Assembly: GCF_005239225.2 (NCBI RefSeq)
Contig: NC_133287.1
Location: forward strand, 19,658,519-19,722,518
DNA length: 64,000 nt
Source of the DNA: Populus alba
Lineage: Eukaryota > Streptophyta > Magnoliopsida > Malpighiales > Salicaceae
Direction of reading: 5' to 3'
Below the pieces are notes generated by a model. The model did no database searches and was not told where the DNA came from. It saw nothing but the letters and a program-made list of their open reading frames with translations. Made by a program: the position numbers and the translations under genes. Within the stretch, counting starts at the first letter, position 1. Every line of letters begins with the position of its first letter. This document shows, one piece after another, positions 52,501-64,000 of this stretch.

Positions 52501-52541
52501 GTAGGGCATAGCAATGATGAATCAAAATTATTATTCCTGCT
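49512..52541. other. Upstream region of the Cys-rich protein gene, then A/T-rich spacer
   Basis: About 49512-49870 is probable leader and promoter of the minus-strand single-exon gene (its sense strand is CT-rich near 49710-49740). Beyond it lies A/T-rich spacer with a dispersed repeat copy at about 51950-52075. The segment 52100-52541 is likely 3' UTR of the OEP61 gene. No further gene is supported. Confidence 0.4.
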
Positions 52542-55500
52542 CTACCTCCCGATGACGCCTAGCCGGTGGAGGATGACGGCTAGGATCAACATGCAAATGG
52601 CAAGGATCATACCAGGTCTTCCCAGTAACCAGTTCTTTGCCTTCTTTGCACCTTCAGCTCCTCTTTGGATCCTATCAGCCCATCGCATCTGCAGCAATTA
52701 ATGGGAAAAATCATTATATATTCATAATGAAGCGGGGCAGTCATAACTATGAAACTTGTGAAACGTTATTTCAGAACAAACGTGTGAAAAAAATAAAAGT
52801 TTACGTACAGAAGTAATACACGAGAGAGAAAATTCTTGTAGTAATATTTGACCCCAATTAATTTTATAGATGAAAGCTGGACCAGGATGGGGTATCTTGA
52901 AAGAAAAGCACACAATTTCATTGGAAGTAAGCATGGCAAAGAAGGTACCATTTTATCCAAGTCCTCTGGTGATAAAGATGCCATGGCCTGTTGAGCTTTA
53001 GCTGCATCTTCTTGAGAAAGTTTTATTCCAAACTGCTCGCTCATGTTAGCCATCATCTCTGGGCTCATATTCTTCATCATTGACGTGAACATCTGCCAAT
53101 TTGCAAGCAACCAGACATTACAGCACAAACAATCAGCCATGCATTTATATAGTATTCTTATATTGTTTTTAAATTTTTTAAGCAAGAAGATAATATTGTG
53201 TGATGTATATTACAAAAGTTCAAATTATCTCTAAGCCTTTCTTTACTGTAGCATGGAAATTTTCTGCAGGAAATTATAAGTCAGAACAATCTCTAAAAGC
53301 GATATTTTGAATTGCAAATAATACATGTTTTGAAAACCTGAAAGTACATGCATGCACAGATCAGATCATTTCAAAATGACCAAAATAAATAAAGAGATTC
53401 TATGGCATGCAAAGGGAAATCTTATTGGGGTAAGAATTCAATAACTCAGAAACACAAAGGAAAGAAAAGCCCATACCTGCTGCATAGCTGGATCTTTCAT
53501 TTGATTTCTCATCTGTTCTTGCATATCAGAAGTTGAGGCAGGAAAGCTTGATGGAGGAGCATTTCTCAAACTTGAAAAGAAATCACCTGAGGAACTAGTT
53601 TCACTAATGCCATTATTCCCATTAACTGCAAATTTTTCTCGAGTTTCTGTTGATTTTGACCTAGCACCCGAACTTGACCTGTCAGTGTTTAAAGCTGAAG
53701 CAGCAGCTGGAACTGAGCCATTTCCTCTCAAAGAAGATGCCATTTCAAACATTTTCTGAAGCTCTTCTGGTGACATCTTATTCATCGTATCACTTGCTGT
53801 TTTGAGCATGTCCGGTGTCACATTTGGAGGAACCACACTAGATTTGAAGCCATTAAAACTGCTAGCTGAAGATCCACCTGCAGTAAAAGGAGTCGCCCCT
53901 TGGAATGAGGAAGCCATTTGAAGCATTCTTTGAAGCTCTTCGGGTGACATCTTGCCAATCATATTTGAGGCAGCCTTAACCATGTCAGGAGAAACCTCTC
54001 CAGCTTTTGCCCCATTTAAAGCAGCCAAAGTTTCAGGATCAGCATTAGATATGAAATTTTGGAATGACCTACAATCAGACAGAAGGGAAAAACAGAAAAT
54101 CAAAACAAATTGAAAACCAAGCTTAATATCTAATTTTATGGTTGATTGACAGCAAAAGAAGGCTACACTGCCGCAAGAAAACAACCTCCAGCCTTAAGAT
54201 GTTAGACAGAAAAATACTAGGCATGCTGAACTTGTATTGTTATTTCATTAATCAAAACAAATTGGGCATGTTTTCATAAGTTTTCCCTGACTCCATGTCA
54301 GACTTACAAATAATTGCCATTACAGTAACACCACCAAAATCAGAGATATTTTGTGACAAATACAACCAAATATGGCAGCAATTATTTTGCAGGAGAGACT
54401 GCAATTAACATTCCATGTAATCCTTCATTGCAGAAATAAAATTCTGGTAACTTACACTAATGAAAAAGAAGGATCAATTAACATGAATTGCTCCCTAGGG
54501 GGAATAAAAACTTAACATTCCATCTAATATCTCTGCTGTACAATCTCTAGAAAGGAAACAGGAGGATAGTTGAAAACATAATACCAGTGCCAACATATAA
54601 ATACATAAAATCAATGAATTTTTAGATGTATTAAAAATAACCTTATAGCTTCAGGATCATCTTTCAGCGCCTCCAGGTGCTCTGAATTAGTTGCTGAACT
54701 CCCATTGCGACCTCCCTTTCCACTTTTAGATATATCAGCACTTTCCCGTGGTTGCTTGACTTGATACTCTGTTGATGTACTCTTGAGGTTTTCAGAGGAG
54801 ACAGTCTCAGCTTCATCAGTTATTTCTTCAATTATCACTCCTATCAAACAAGTTGAAATCAATTGTCAATTGAGAATTTGAAAGTGGAACCTGCAACTTT
54901 TAGGTGTGTTTGAAGAAAGTCGAGCATCAAGAAAAAATAAAGGAAAAATAAAATACCCCTTGGTGCATGATGGCCACCTTCCCGAGCCAATCTTTCCTCA
55001 GCATTCCTGTATTAACAATTAACTTTACAATGAACATGTTGTATTAAACACTAGCACCATTATTTACATTTTGTTGGAAATTCTAACACATTATATACAA
55101 CACAGAGGAAGGTCAGAAGATTTGGAAATTCCTCAACATTAATCAGAGGACAGGAAACTTAACAGTGAACTACTGAGGACATGACAACGAGAATGCAAAA
55201 GCTAAAGCTAAAAACTCAACATGGAAAAGACTCCATACTCCTTAACAAGATGTAAACCATATGGGAAGTAAATATCAAACTGTACAACTTCCAGCCAGCC
55301 ACTGGTCTAAGAATTCCAGATGAAATAATACCTTAGAATGTCTGCAATGGTTTCCTCATCCGGGGAAACTTCATGTGCTTTTCTAAGATCAGATACAGCA
55401 TCCTAACATATATCAGGGAATCATTAGATATCTTATCAAACAACAAACAGCGAAATCACCACTACTACCATTTGCAAGCTATGCACAAACAAACTTACTT

Positions 55501-57006
55501 CCAGTTGTCCTAGTTCACTGTAAGCTTGACCCCTTCTATAAAGAGCTTTAACATTATTGGCATCATATCCCAAAACCTGAAGTGATACAGTAATCCAATC
55601 AGAAAGAAGAAAGACACACAAAAACAAAATGATTTGCAAGCAAAGGAACAAACCCTATTCATATCAACAATGTATATTATAAGTATAATTATTATTACTA
55701 TCCGTTCTCTATGTAAACTGAATTTGTTAGTGGATTGTTGTACCTCTGAGCCCTCTTTTATGCATTCATTGTACTGCTTTGTTTTCAAGTAGCAAGACAT
55801 TAAATTAAGAGAGCATGCTAACCAAAGTGTTCTGCCTTTGGAGGATGGAATTCCTTTTAGATTTTGCTTTGCCTAAGAAATAAGGGAGGAAAAGAATTTC
55901 ATCAGTTCAAAAATCCATAAGACATGCCAACTAGAAGAACTGATACTTATAAAATAAGAAAGATAAAGATGCAGCACTTACAAGCAAATATTTCTGCAAA
56001 GCATCATTGAACTTTCCCTGGCTATGCAGCTCATTACCCTGCCAAAGGAGATTCAATTACATAAGTTAAATAAACACAGCGACATCTTCAGTAGCAAAAT
56101 CAGCACTAGTTAACCTTCTGCATTTACACTAGTAGGTACATTAACCACTACTAAAATCCAATATGCACACAAAGAGCAAATCATCTGATTTATGATTTAA
56201 ATTTACCTGTTTCTTCAACATCTGCGCCGCATTTATTTCATATGTTGTCTGTGCATCAGCACGAGCACGCATAGCAGCAATCTCTTCAGGTGATGCATTC
56301 ATCATTTTCTCACCAATCTCCGCCATCTCTTCAGGGCGCGTATGCTTCAACTGTTCTGCTGCCTGTTTCAAGTCATCAGGCTTCATATTCTTCATACTTT
56401 CAGATGCCATTCTCACCAACTCAGGATTAGACATTACCTGCAATCAAAACCAATACGACCAGAGATGTAAACAACACCAGATACACTGGCAACCAGTTTC
56501 TAGTGATCTATTACACAAACTCAGTTCAGGTTATATGTTTAAACACAGCCACAGCACTACAATCTATTCATCTTAAGTGCTTAATGACCCATTATTGAAC
56601 GGTTACTTTCCATCTAAGTCAATTCCCCGAATCAAAGAACTAAACTTGCAGTATCCGAAGACTAAAATCTTCACCGATTCAAACAAAGCAAAGAAAAAAA
56701 AATAAAAACCATAATTTAAAATCAACAAAAAATCACGAACACAAAATTAACAGCCAAGATTCAGGCTTTCCATGCTAAAACAATCACCAAATCAAAATTC
56801 ATAAACAAAAAGCAGTTCCCCTCAAAATTGAACTAAACTACACGTCAATCCATTCAAATAAAAACAAACCCACATCAAAATTATCCTTAGAACAACAAAA
56901 ACAAACGAACCTGTTGTTGGATCCTGGCCAAATCCGCGGGCGTCATTCGACTCATCTGTTCCTGAGCAATTTTTATCAGTTCGGGATCCATCATTCCATT
57001 AAACAT
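52542..57006 (-). CDS. OEP61: Outer envelope protein 61 (TPR7), Hsp70 docking TPR protein
   Basis: Eleven exons (56911-57006, 56207-56437, 55982-56038, 55744-55872, 55499-55576, 55332-55402, 54957-55006, 54642-54840, 53477-54068, 52949-53092, 52542-52688) give 597 aa; Arabidopsis OEP61 is 554 aa. It is a tail-anchored receptor, reported in the chloroplast outer envelope and in the ER, whose TPR clamp binds the Hsp70 C-terminus and delivers preproteins. Visible parts: the N-terminus [20 protein letters not shown] with Met-rich amphipathic repeats (DPEL/NPEL/RPEEM), three TPRs between about residues 105 and 220 ([60 protein letters not shown]) with clamp residues Lys, Asn, Lys and Arg, then Sti1-like DP repeats ([26 protein letters not shown]). 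The C-terminal anchor is [20 protein letters not shown]. Intact. Confidence 0.96.
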
Positions 57007-58640
57007 CTTCAATTCTCTCTCTCTCTGTCAACTTATTCTTGAACAGATAAAAAAGAATCGGAGAACTAAAACTAGAGGAACAAGAATGTAGGAAAGGAAA
57101 AGAAGCTTTTTAAGAGAGCTGTTAATTAGAGAGAGAGAAAGGAATTTTATGTTTCGGAAATATTTTTAAAAAATTTTAAAGCTTCTTTATTTTTTTTTTA
57201 AATTAATATATATATTTTTATTTTTTTATTATTTTGATATATTAAAAGCATCTTCAATAACAAATATAAAAAAACTATTTTGAAGAGCTAAATTTATAAA
57301 AATATTATTTTAAATAATATAAATATTATTATTTTTTATTATTATATCTACTGAAGAGCCAATTATATTGAAATGGAAAAATAAATATTTTATTATTTTT
57401 TAATAAGTTTGATGTTATTTTTTTTCATATAATTATATTTAATTTGTTTATTTTTTTAGTGGTTCTATTTTATTGATTTTGATTTTTTTTAAAAGATATA
57501 TATAAATAATATTTATGAGAGAAAAAAAAATATTTTAACATTACTTTTGAAGGGTGTAAAATAAACATAAAAGAGCTAAAATAATATTTTTTTTTAAATA
57601 TTTAGCTTTTCATTTAGCACATTTGTTAAATACTTTAATATTAAAATTAAATTTTAAAAAATAAAAAATATTATTTTAATATATTTTAAAATAAAATATA
57701 ATTTAAAAAATAACCATTCTAAAATTCCCTAACACTTTTTAAGTAAATTTGTTATTGGATTCAGGTTTTATTATTATTATTATTATTTTATGTTTTGGAT
57801 TTTGGAATGGTAAAGCCTCTTCGGTAGCCGACCAAAGCAGAATGGAATTAGAATCGTGAACCCTAATATATATAGTGACTAGCGAATAAGTCCTTGATCT
57901 TTATGATCTTTCTGATTGTCCCCCTTCCAGGTTTTCCCTTGTTTAATTAGGTCATCTATATCTCATTTTAAATTAATTATAAGAACCTAAGTATTGTATC
58001 CAATACGGTATATATGCTAGATATATGTTAGTATTGCATTAATCATTAAAAAATCATTGTTATACTATATTATAATATTTTTATTTCAGGTTTGGGATTA
58101 AAAATAAGCATAGATTAAATTTCTCTTTGTTAATGCACGGAATAAATTGTATTTACTTTTTTTTTTAGTTTGATTTTTGTATAAATAAACACATTTACTA
58201 TGATTGACTTGATAAATATAATTTTTTTTATTTCATTTGAATTATTTTTCAAGTGAAATAAAGAACAAAAAATATCATATGTATGCACTAACAAATCGTC
58301 TTTTAATACACTTCATCTTATAATAGTTTTACACACGTATACTTATACAGTCACAATAAAAAATAAAAAAGTTCTATTTACACCTTCTCTGCATCATGTA
58401 CTCTAAAATGCAATAGTATAATATTTCAAATTTATAAAAGTAAGTTTAGTAAACTGAATTTTCTAGCAAGGAATGAACTTGTTACACCACAAAAAGTAAA
58501 GAAGTAATTAGTAAGATTCTATAGGTTAAGGACAATTAAACAATACATGGTTATATAAGTCACAAATTATAATAATCTTCACCTTGATAAATATACATCC
58601 CTTAGAAGAAAAGTAAAATAACCATAACTTGGAACTTCAC
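57007..58640. other. OEP61 promoter side and A/T-rich spacer
   Basis: A short CT-rich leader (sense strand, GA repeats at 57129-57142 on plus) precedes the OEP61 start. From 57.15 kb on there is A/T-rich spacer with dispersed repeat copies at about 57150-57260 and 57635-57725. No gene is supported. Confidence 0.4.
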
Positions 58641-58649
58641 ATGAGACAT

Positions 58650-59080
58650 TAATAGTTCAAGTAATGCTTTAACTTATTTGTGGTAACAAGCTTTATCAAT
58701 ATACTCACTATATTTTTTGAAGGGTGAACTTTCTCAAGTAATAGTTCACTAAAAAAACCAATTCCTCGGTCCTATAAAACCTCACATCTATATGTTTGAT
58801 TCTTATATAATACACCTAACTTTTTACCAAGTAAATGACACTTTGACTGTCATAATTTAACTGACCTCACATCTATGTGTTTGATCCTTACATGATACAT
58901 CTGGTTTTTTACCAAGTAAATGACACTTTAACTGTCACAATGCAACTGAACTTCATCTTGCTGAATACCCGGGTTTTTTTATCAAACCTACAAGCCACAA
59001 AGCTTTCTTAGTGGCCTTAGCCACTATCATATATTTCAACTCAGTAGTAGATAGTGTAAGTAGAGACTAAAACATAGAAC
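58650..59080 (-). mobile_element. Ty1/Copia RNase H relic (minus strand)
   Basis: The minus strand encodes the C-terminal RNase H of a Copia polyprotein in broken frames: LSTTELKYMIVAKATKKALW LVGLIKK, then DS.SVIYLVKNQMYHVRIKH with IDVR, and finally YYLRKFTLQKI. Several stops and at least two frame changes are present. Within it an 85-bp segment is duplicated in tandem (58780-58864 and 58865-58949), so the Q/AIYLAKN motif appears twice. It is dead. The first Copia relic at 22.9 kb is on the opposite strand and belongs to a different copy. Confidence 0.85.
58780..58949 (-). repeat. 85-bp tandem duplication inside Copia relic
   Basis: Positions 58780-58864 and 58865-58949 are homologous over the full 85 bp with several substitutions. 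85 is not a multiple of three, so the duplication itself shifts the Copia frame. Confidence 0.85.
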
Positions 59081-59159
59081 TCCAACAAATAGCTCCTCAT
59101 ACCAAAGTAAATACATGGAAGACTTGTGTTGGCCAAACCCAATCCTCTCATGAGATTAC

Positions 59160-59459
59160 TTAATATGGCCACACAGAACTCTCCCTACAGACATAACACA
59201 AGCAAAGGATATGAACAAGACTATAAAAGCCAGATAACATGTTCGGAAAGATGGGAAAACCTGCTTCTTTCTCAAGCATGTATTTGTAAGTCTTGACATG
59301 GCGACGACTACAGTAGTAGGCTGCCTGGCCTCCAGATAGTTTTAAGGAATGAAACGTTCCATCCCCTTCAAAGAAATGGAGAGGACAGTGTAGTGCATGG
59401 TCTGATAAGTAATGGAAATGATTGTTTTGGAGAGAAATGATGAAGGTGGTGCAGCTCAA
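59160..59459 (-). pseudogene. Carotenoid cleavage dioxygenase fragment
   Basis: On the minus strand a 99-codon frame contains FFEGDGTFHSLKLSGGQAAY, YCSRRHVKTYKYMLEKEAGF and PIFPNMLSGFYSL. These match the N-terminal conserved block of carotenoid cleavage dioxygenases (FDGDGM.H....G.A..CSRYVKTYKY....G.P..PN..SGF). Upstream of it HFHYLSDHALHCPLH stands where NPQF.PRGPYHL is usual, so that part is altered. An extra residue is seen at SRR-H for SR-Y. After GFYSL the frame loses similarity. No other part of the dioxygenase (the iron-binding His residues) lies nearby, so this is a fragment of about 150 bp with homology, next to a Copia relic on the same strand. Confidence 0.7.
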
Positions 59460-61176
59460 GGGATATTTTGAATATATATATAGCTTTATTAGTAGGGCAT
59501 CAGCTGCTGCCGACGGTAGGAAAAAAATTCAAACACGCATCTGCTAGCTACAATTCTACCTATCAATTTTTATGTATCAGAACAAATTATTGAAAAGCCA
59601 CAGGAAATTAATTAAACATTTGAATGCATGCATGTAAACTACACACAGTATCCCCATTTCCAACAACATCCAATTACAATTAAATTTTAAGATTTTTACT
59701 AGTGTCAAGTGTCCAAAATTTGAGGCCAAATTTCTGAAGATGAGGATTTGGAATTGAGGAATTAAGGGTTAAAATCATTAAAATTTGGAGCTAAAATTTT
59801 CTATGCACATTAATTAGCTGTGGTGTGTAAGCTGAACTTTACGTGGCTTATAAAATCCTTGCACGTCTTTCTTTGCATGATCATATAGATGCATAGAAAG
59901 TAAGCAGTACGTGGATGAAGTGAAGAAGGCAGAGGTAGAGGATTTGTTGAGTTGAATAAATCAATTTAAGCTAGTGATTAATTTGCTTATTTTCAATTGT
60001 AATTTTTAAGATGATTATTTTCCGTTTCTTATATATATTTTGAGGGCTTAATTTTTCTTATAACGATGATTTCTGTGTCCTTTATTTACTTATCTTTCCC
60101 TTTCATCATCCATATTCGACACTCATTCCTTCCATTTTCATCATCTAAACAGACCAGAATTTCTTGGCACCTGTCCCTGAATTTTTTGGTATAAGATTCA
60201 TTAAATATTTCATCAGAGAAGTGAAAAAGGGGGTTTATCTTACTAAATAACAAAAATATCAGCATGATATCCGAAGTAACCATGCTCTCAATACTGCTTT
60301 AAAATGCTTTTCATACGAGGCATACGTGATGACCACAAGCAACAGCTTGGAGCTAACCAGCAAAGACCAAAAAAAAAACAAGAAGGGGTGATCAACCTCT
60401 TCTATCTCAGGCATTATTTTCTTTAGAATTCCAAATAAGACTACAGAAAGCAGGATCAATTGATAAAAAGCCCAAACATTGTTCACCACACATTGTTCAC
60501 CACAAGTAGGATGCTCTTGGGCATCAACCCCCCTTTCTGTCCCCTCATTATCACTAACTATTATTATTATCAGTGATGTTTGGCTCTGAGTTACAGTAGC
60601 CATCAACTCACCTCTGTCGAACGATGCATCACCTATCCAAGCTGAACTAATAGCCTGATCCCTTACCAAATTCTGCCACCACCATTACCTCTTAGCATCC
60701 ACAGATCCTTACAAAAATCACACCCCTTAACTCAATTTCCTTCCTAAGATAATAAGTGATTCCATCAATGGACAATACCCGTGTCTATTACGTATTTTCT
60801 AGCACTTTTCTTCTGTGTTTCATTAATTTCTCTAGAAAGACCGTTCTAAGTTTCTTGAGTTCTCTTCAAATGGTACCAGAATTCATTCCCTAGCTTTTCA
60901 TTAAAGAAAGCAAAGAACATATTAACACATACAACACCCCCTAACATGATCAAAACAAGACAATGCCTCAAAACTTTCACTCCATTTCTTGATTTGAAGA
61001 TAACAATCATCAGATTAACCAGGAACCAGAAAAACTAATTGATCAAAAACATTTAATGCCCACTAACATATTATTAACATCAAGCTCAAAAATTCTACAA
61101 CAACCACATTTCAAAAACTACATAATGAACCAATACGAAAACACCCATCGATTCACATTCCCACTAATCATCACTG
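59460..61176. other. Spacer and 3' side of the Yip1-family gene
   Basis: No recognised gene. A 136-codon minus-strand frame at 60259-60669 has two hydrophobic stretches but no family I know. It lies about 500 bp downstream of the Yip1 stop and could be part of its 3' region or chance. A 15-bp sequence (ATTGTTCACCACACA / ATTGTTCACCACAAG) is nearly duplicated at about 60479-60507. Confidence 0.35.
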
Positions 61177-61929
61177 CTAAAATATAACAAGCAGTGAAAA
61201 CAGAGTGTAAATCAAGAAACAGGCGTACGCAATCAATCCACGATGCTCCTCTCCACCATCAGCAACAGCGACCATCAAATTCGTGCAAGCCCTCGTAGCC
61301 CAAATCACGAAAACCCCAGCAATCCCAAACCTAAGAGGCCCATTTTGCGGCACGAACAACGAAACCGCCGATAAAATCACCACCGGCAACAAACAGTAAC
61401 CAATCACACTCGTACATGTGTGCAGATTTAAATTCCCATGTCTACCAGCCAACATATTGAACACAATGTACAAGAAAATCGAGGAAACAACAATCCACCC
61501 CAATATCACGCCAAATTGGATTTTCCCGGCAAGTAATTGAAACAAACAGAACGATAGGTACAAAAATATTGGGCCGGATAGATCCGAATCCTTGTGGAAT
61601 GTAGGGTTGACCCGGAATGGATTTAAAATAGACTTCGTTTTCTTCCAGATTTGGTCTGGGTGGATCCCGAGTTCGTCTAGGAGTGGTTCTTCGTCGTCGA
61701 AGTTGGCTGCACCACCGATAGGACCGGTTCCTCCGCCGATTGGACCGGCGGTGGTCGCAGCAGCGGAACCGATATCGAAGGACATGAAAGGGATTCCGGA
61801 GTTTGATGGACGTGGAGGTTGGAATGGAGCTATTGGTACTCGGCGTTGCTGGATGTTTCCGCCAGTGGCGACCGTCGGGTTCCCGACGGATGGGAAAACT
61901 ACTGGTGGAACAGCGAATTCCTTCGTCAT
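61177..61929 (-). CDS. Yip1-domain integral membrane protein (YIPF/YIP family)
   Basis: Single exon, 250 aa, starting MTKEFAVPPVVFPS. The cytosolic N-terminal third is Pro/Gly-rich (RRVPIAPFQPPRPSNSGIPF, then a GPIGGGTGPIGG stretch) and contains the conserved Yip1 segment EEPLLDELGIHPDQIWKKTK. The C-terminal part has about five membrane spans, including LYLSFCLFQLLAGKIQFGVI, LGWIVVSSIFLYIVFNMLAG, IGYCLLPVVILSAVSLF, FGIAGVFVIWATRACTNLMV and AYACFLIYTLFSLLVIF. Yip1 proteins sit in the Golgi/TGN, bind Rab GTPases, and in Arabidopsis act with ECHIDNA in secretion to the wall. It looks closest to the Arabidopsis YIPs that begin MTKEY..PPVVFPS, but I do not assign a number. The gene is intact; the GC-rich coding part contrasts strongly with its surroundings. 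Confidence 0.94.
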   Translation of the reverse strand: MTKEFAVPPVVFPSVGNPTVATGGNIQQRRVPIAPFQPPRPSNSGIPFMSFDIGSAAATTAGPIGGGTGPIGGAANFDDEEPLLDELGIHPDQIWKKTKSILNPFRVNPTFHKDSDLSGPIFLYLSFCLFQLLAGKIQFGVILGWIVVSSIFLYIVFNMLAGRHGNLNLHTCTSVIGYCLLPVVILSAVSLFVPQNGPLRFGIAGVFVIWATRACTNLMVAVADGGEEHRGLIAYACFLIYTLFSLLVIF

Positions 61930-64000
61930 GGTTGTTGATGTTGAAAGGAAAGGAAATGATATTAAGGTTTCCAGATCAGTGAATTGGGGATTTTGTTTTT
62001 GTCTATTTACTTGGATCTTTGGATTTTTTTTTCGGGTGAAATAAGAAAGGAGAGGGACTTTACTTTTTTGGAAAACCTCAAGAAAGTCCCCAGCTTATAG
62101 GGGTAATTTTAATTAGGTCCCCAACTTAATTTTAATATCGTTTAGATTGTTAAAATGCCAATAAATCCTCAATCAGATCCTTCTATTAGTTTAGGTTAAT
62201 ATAATATTTAACCATTCATATGAAAATCACATAAATTCTCTTTACCTCGATAAAAAAGTCATTAATTAATTTACTGAAATATTTTACATTACATGATAAA
62301 ACAGACTACAAAAAAGTAAATGTTTCGTGTTTTATATAATTTGGCTAGAATCATGAGTTTCGTATAATTCAAAACCAAAATTTTAGAAATTCATTGATTT
62401 TTTATATATTAAAAAATAAAAATCATGTAAATTTTACTTTAGTAGTGAATAATTTATACAATTCTTAAAATGTTAGTAACTTTTACTAGGTTTATCTTTT
62501 TTTTTCTTTTTTAATTGGTGGTAAATATAGGATGGTATTAGATTATTGCCTATGCTACATTGCGGATTATATTTTTTTTAATATATAAAATATCTAGGCA
62601 TTGCTAATATTTTTGTAGTAGAAAAAAATTAGATCTTATAGGTGTAAACTCCAAGATAAATTGAAAATAAAAATATAATAAAAAGTGAGGTCTAATTCAA
62701 AGAAAAAGGAAAGGAAAAGGAGATAAGAAGATATATAAAAAAAAGAGTTTTTGGTTGAAAATGCATTTTTTTTTTTAATATAAAAAACAGTCTAGCCATT
62801 TTGAAAAACAATTAGAACAATTTACATAAAATTGTCAAATTGTTTTGATTATTATCTCTGATATAACCTGATAGTCTGCAGCTAGAGGGAAAATAACAAA
62901 TTTATTTCATCTTCTTTTCTTCCACCTTAAATGACTATGAAAGTGATGGGTATGAGTAAAAAGATAGTGTTTTAAGAGAGAAATACAATTTACCCTAGAA
63001 ATTTAGATAAATCGTGGGTAGAAAAGCTTAGTTAGAGTAAAAGGTGTATATGAAAAATGAAAAGAGAGAAGCTTGAGAAAAATCTTGACGGATCGACTTT
63101 TAAAATAAGTTTCGCAACCGGGTAAGGTGTTTAAAACTCTTTCATATCGATTTGAACAAGTGTTTAATGATCTAATGTAAAATTAGTAATATTTGAATAA
63201 GGGTTTTTGAGATGAAATTTTGGGGAAATTAAAATTAGTTGTTAATTATTATTAATGATGATTAAATGATTAGAGCCAATAAGAAATTTGTTAAATTTAA
63301 TAAAAAAAATTTGGATTGGTGATAGAGCTTAAGGGCTGGCCATGAAGAGTAAAAAAATAGAGGTTTGATGAATTTGTATTATTCTTGTAAATTGTGTTGA
63401 AATTGTGATAACCAAAATATATGGGTAGTAGTTTAAATGATTAATCCTATTTCTCCATGCTAAAAATGAATTTTGATGTTTTAAAAATTCAATATTTTTT
63501 AGAAATTGATGAAATTAGAGTGAATTATACTTGTTTAATATTTGTAGTGATGTGATGAAGGGTTAATTATTGATTTGATGAGTAAATTGTGGTTAATTGG
63601 AAAAAAAAGCATGCCCCCACCTAAAAAGAAACATTTAGTCAATTGAAGAAATTAGAAGGAGTGGGTTGTTTAAATAAATTGATATTGAAAATGGTAGAAC
63701 TTGCAATGAATTAATCATGGGATGATTAATGGGTAACTAGGTTTTGAGAATTTTAAGTAGAATACATATCTTTCTCTTTTTAGTATTGTCGACCAAATAT
63801 AAATGAATGGTATTTTAGTAATAATTGTTTATGTATTAAGCTAATACAATAATATGAAACATTTAACATTGAAGTGTTAAAATTACAAGAGAGATTGCGG
63901 AGAGAGTACTAAATTAGGATCCTACTTATAGAGTTCAAACGTCAAGTACGTGCTCAAGACCTTATTAATTTGGCTCTATTTAAAATTGTTATAAATACTG
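61930..64000. other. Yip1 gene promoter side, then A/T-rich spacer
   Basis: About 61930-62110 is probable leader and core promoter of the Yip1-family gene. From there to the window end I see A/T-rich spacer with no coding-like segment and no recognisable element ends. Confidence 0.4.

Noticed and set aside
60259..60669. A 136-codon minus-strand frame with hydrophobic stretches
   Set aside because: No recognised family. It sits in the likely 3' region of the Yip1 gene, and its hydrophobic parts come from T-rich DNA.
61592..62044. A 150-codon plus-strand frame opposite the Yip1 gene
   Set aside because: It is the antisense shadow of the GC-rich 5' part of the Yip1-family coding region.

Overview
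The window is nuclear DNA from a flowering plant, almost certainly a woody eudicot. Its genes carry many short GT-AG introns and belong to plant-specific families (NPH3/BTB, UDP-apiose/xylose synthase, PDAT, OEP61). Spacers are long and about 70-75% A+T. Many degenerate copies of one A/T-rich dispersed repeat, and elements with GGGTCAA/ACCCGG-type ends, resemble what I know of Populus intergenic DNA. A Salicaceae source is therefore my best guess, but this is inference, not a search result.

Layout: 1-2.2 kb holds a small decayed gene relic and an intact tRNA-Ser(GCU). A BTB-NPH3 gene (minus strand, 4 exons, 627 aa) occupies 2.97-7.19 kb. UDP-apiose/UDP-xylose synthase (minus, 9 exons, 389 aa) lies at 11.87-14.28 kb. 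From 14.3 to 26.8 kb the sequence is gene-poor: repeats, a TIR-like element, a Copia relic and a decayed tandem array. A PDAT gene (plus, 6 exons) is at 27.78-32.00 kb and shows a reading-frame problem at its first splice junction. RMI2 (plus, 4 exons, 134 aa) is at 35.07-35.85 kb, followed by two gene fragments: one unidentified and one resembling a 2-oxoacid dehydrogenase E2 exon. An SR-protein kinase (minus, 4 exons, 548 aa) is at 40.80-43.65 kb. A small Cys-rich membrane protein (minus, single exon) is at 49.0-49.5 kb. OEP61/TPR7 (minus, 11 exons, 597 aa) spans 52.5-57.0 kb. Next come a Copia relic and a carotenoid-cleavage-dioxygenase relic at 58.6-59.5 kb, and finally a Yip1-family gene (minus, single exon, 250 aa) at 61.2-61.9 kb.

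The genes are unrelated housekeeping or signalling loci: light signalling, cell-wall sugar nucleotides, triacylglycerol synthesis, homologous recombination, splicing control, organelle protein targeting and Golgi traffic. There is no operon-like logic. I assigned exon boundaries by hand from reading frame, phase and GT/AG; in every gene except PDAT the exon lengths add up exactly to an open frame.

I found no convincing new biological system. The points most worth checking are the PDAT exon-1/exon-2 phase clash, a stop-free 93-bp intron in the apiose synthase gene, the unidentified coding relics (1.4 kb, 24.2 kb, 26.8 kb, 36.6-37.1 kb) and several local segmental duplications.
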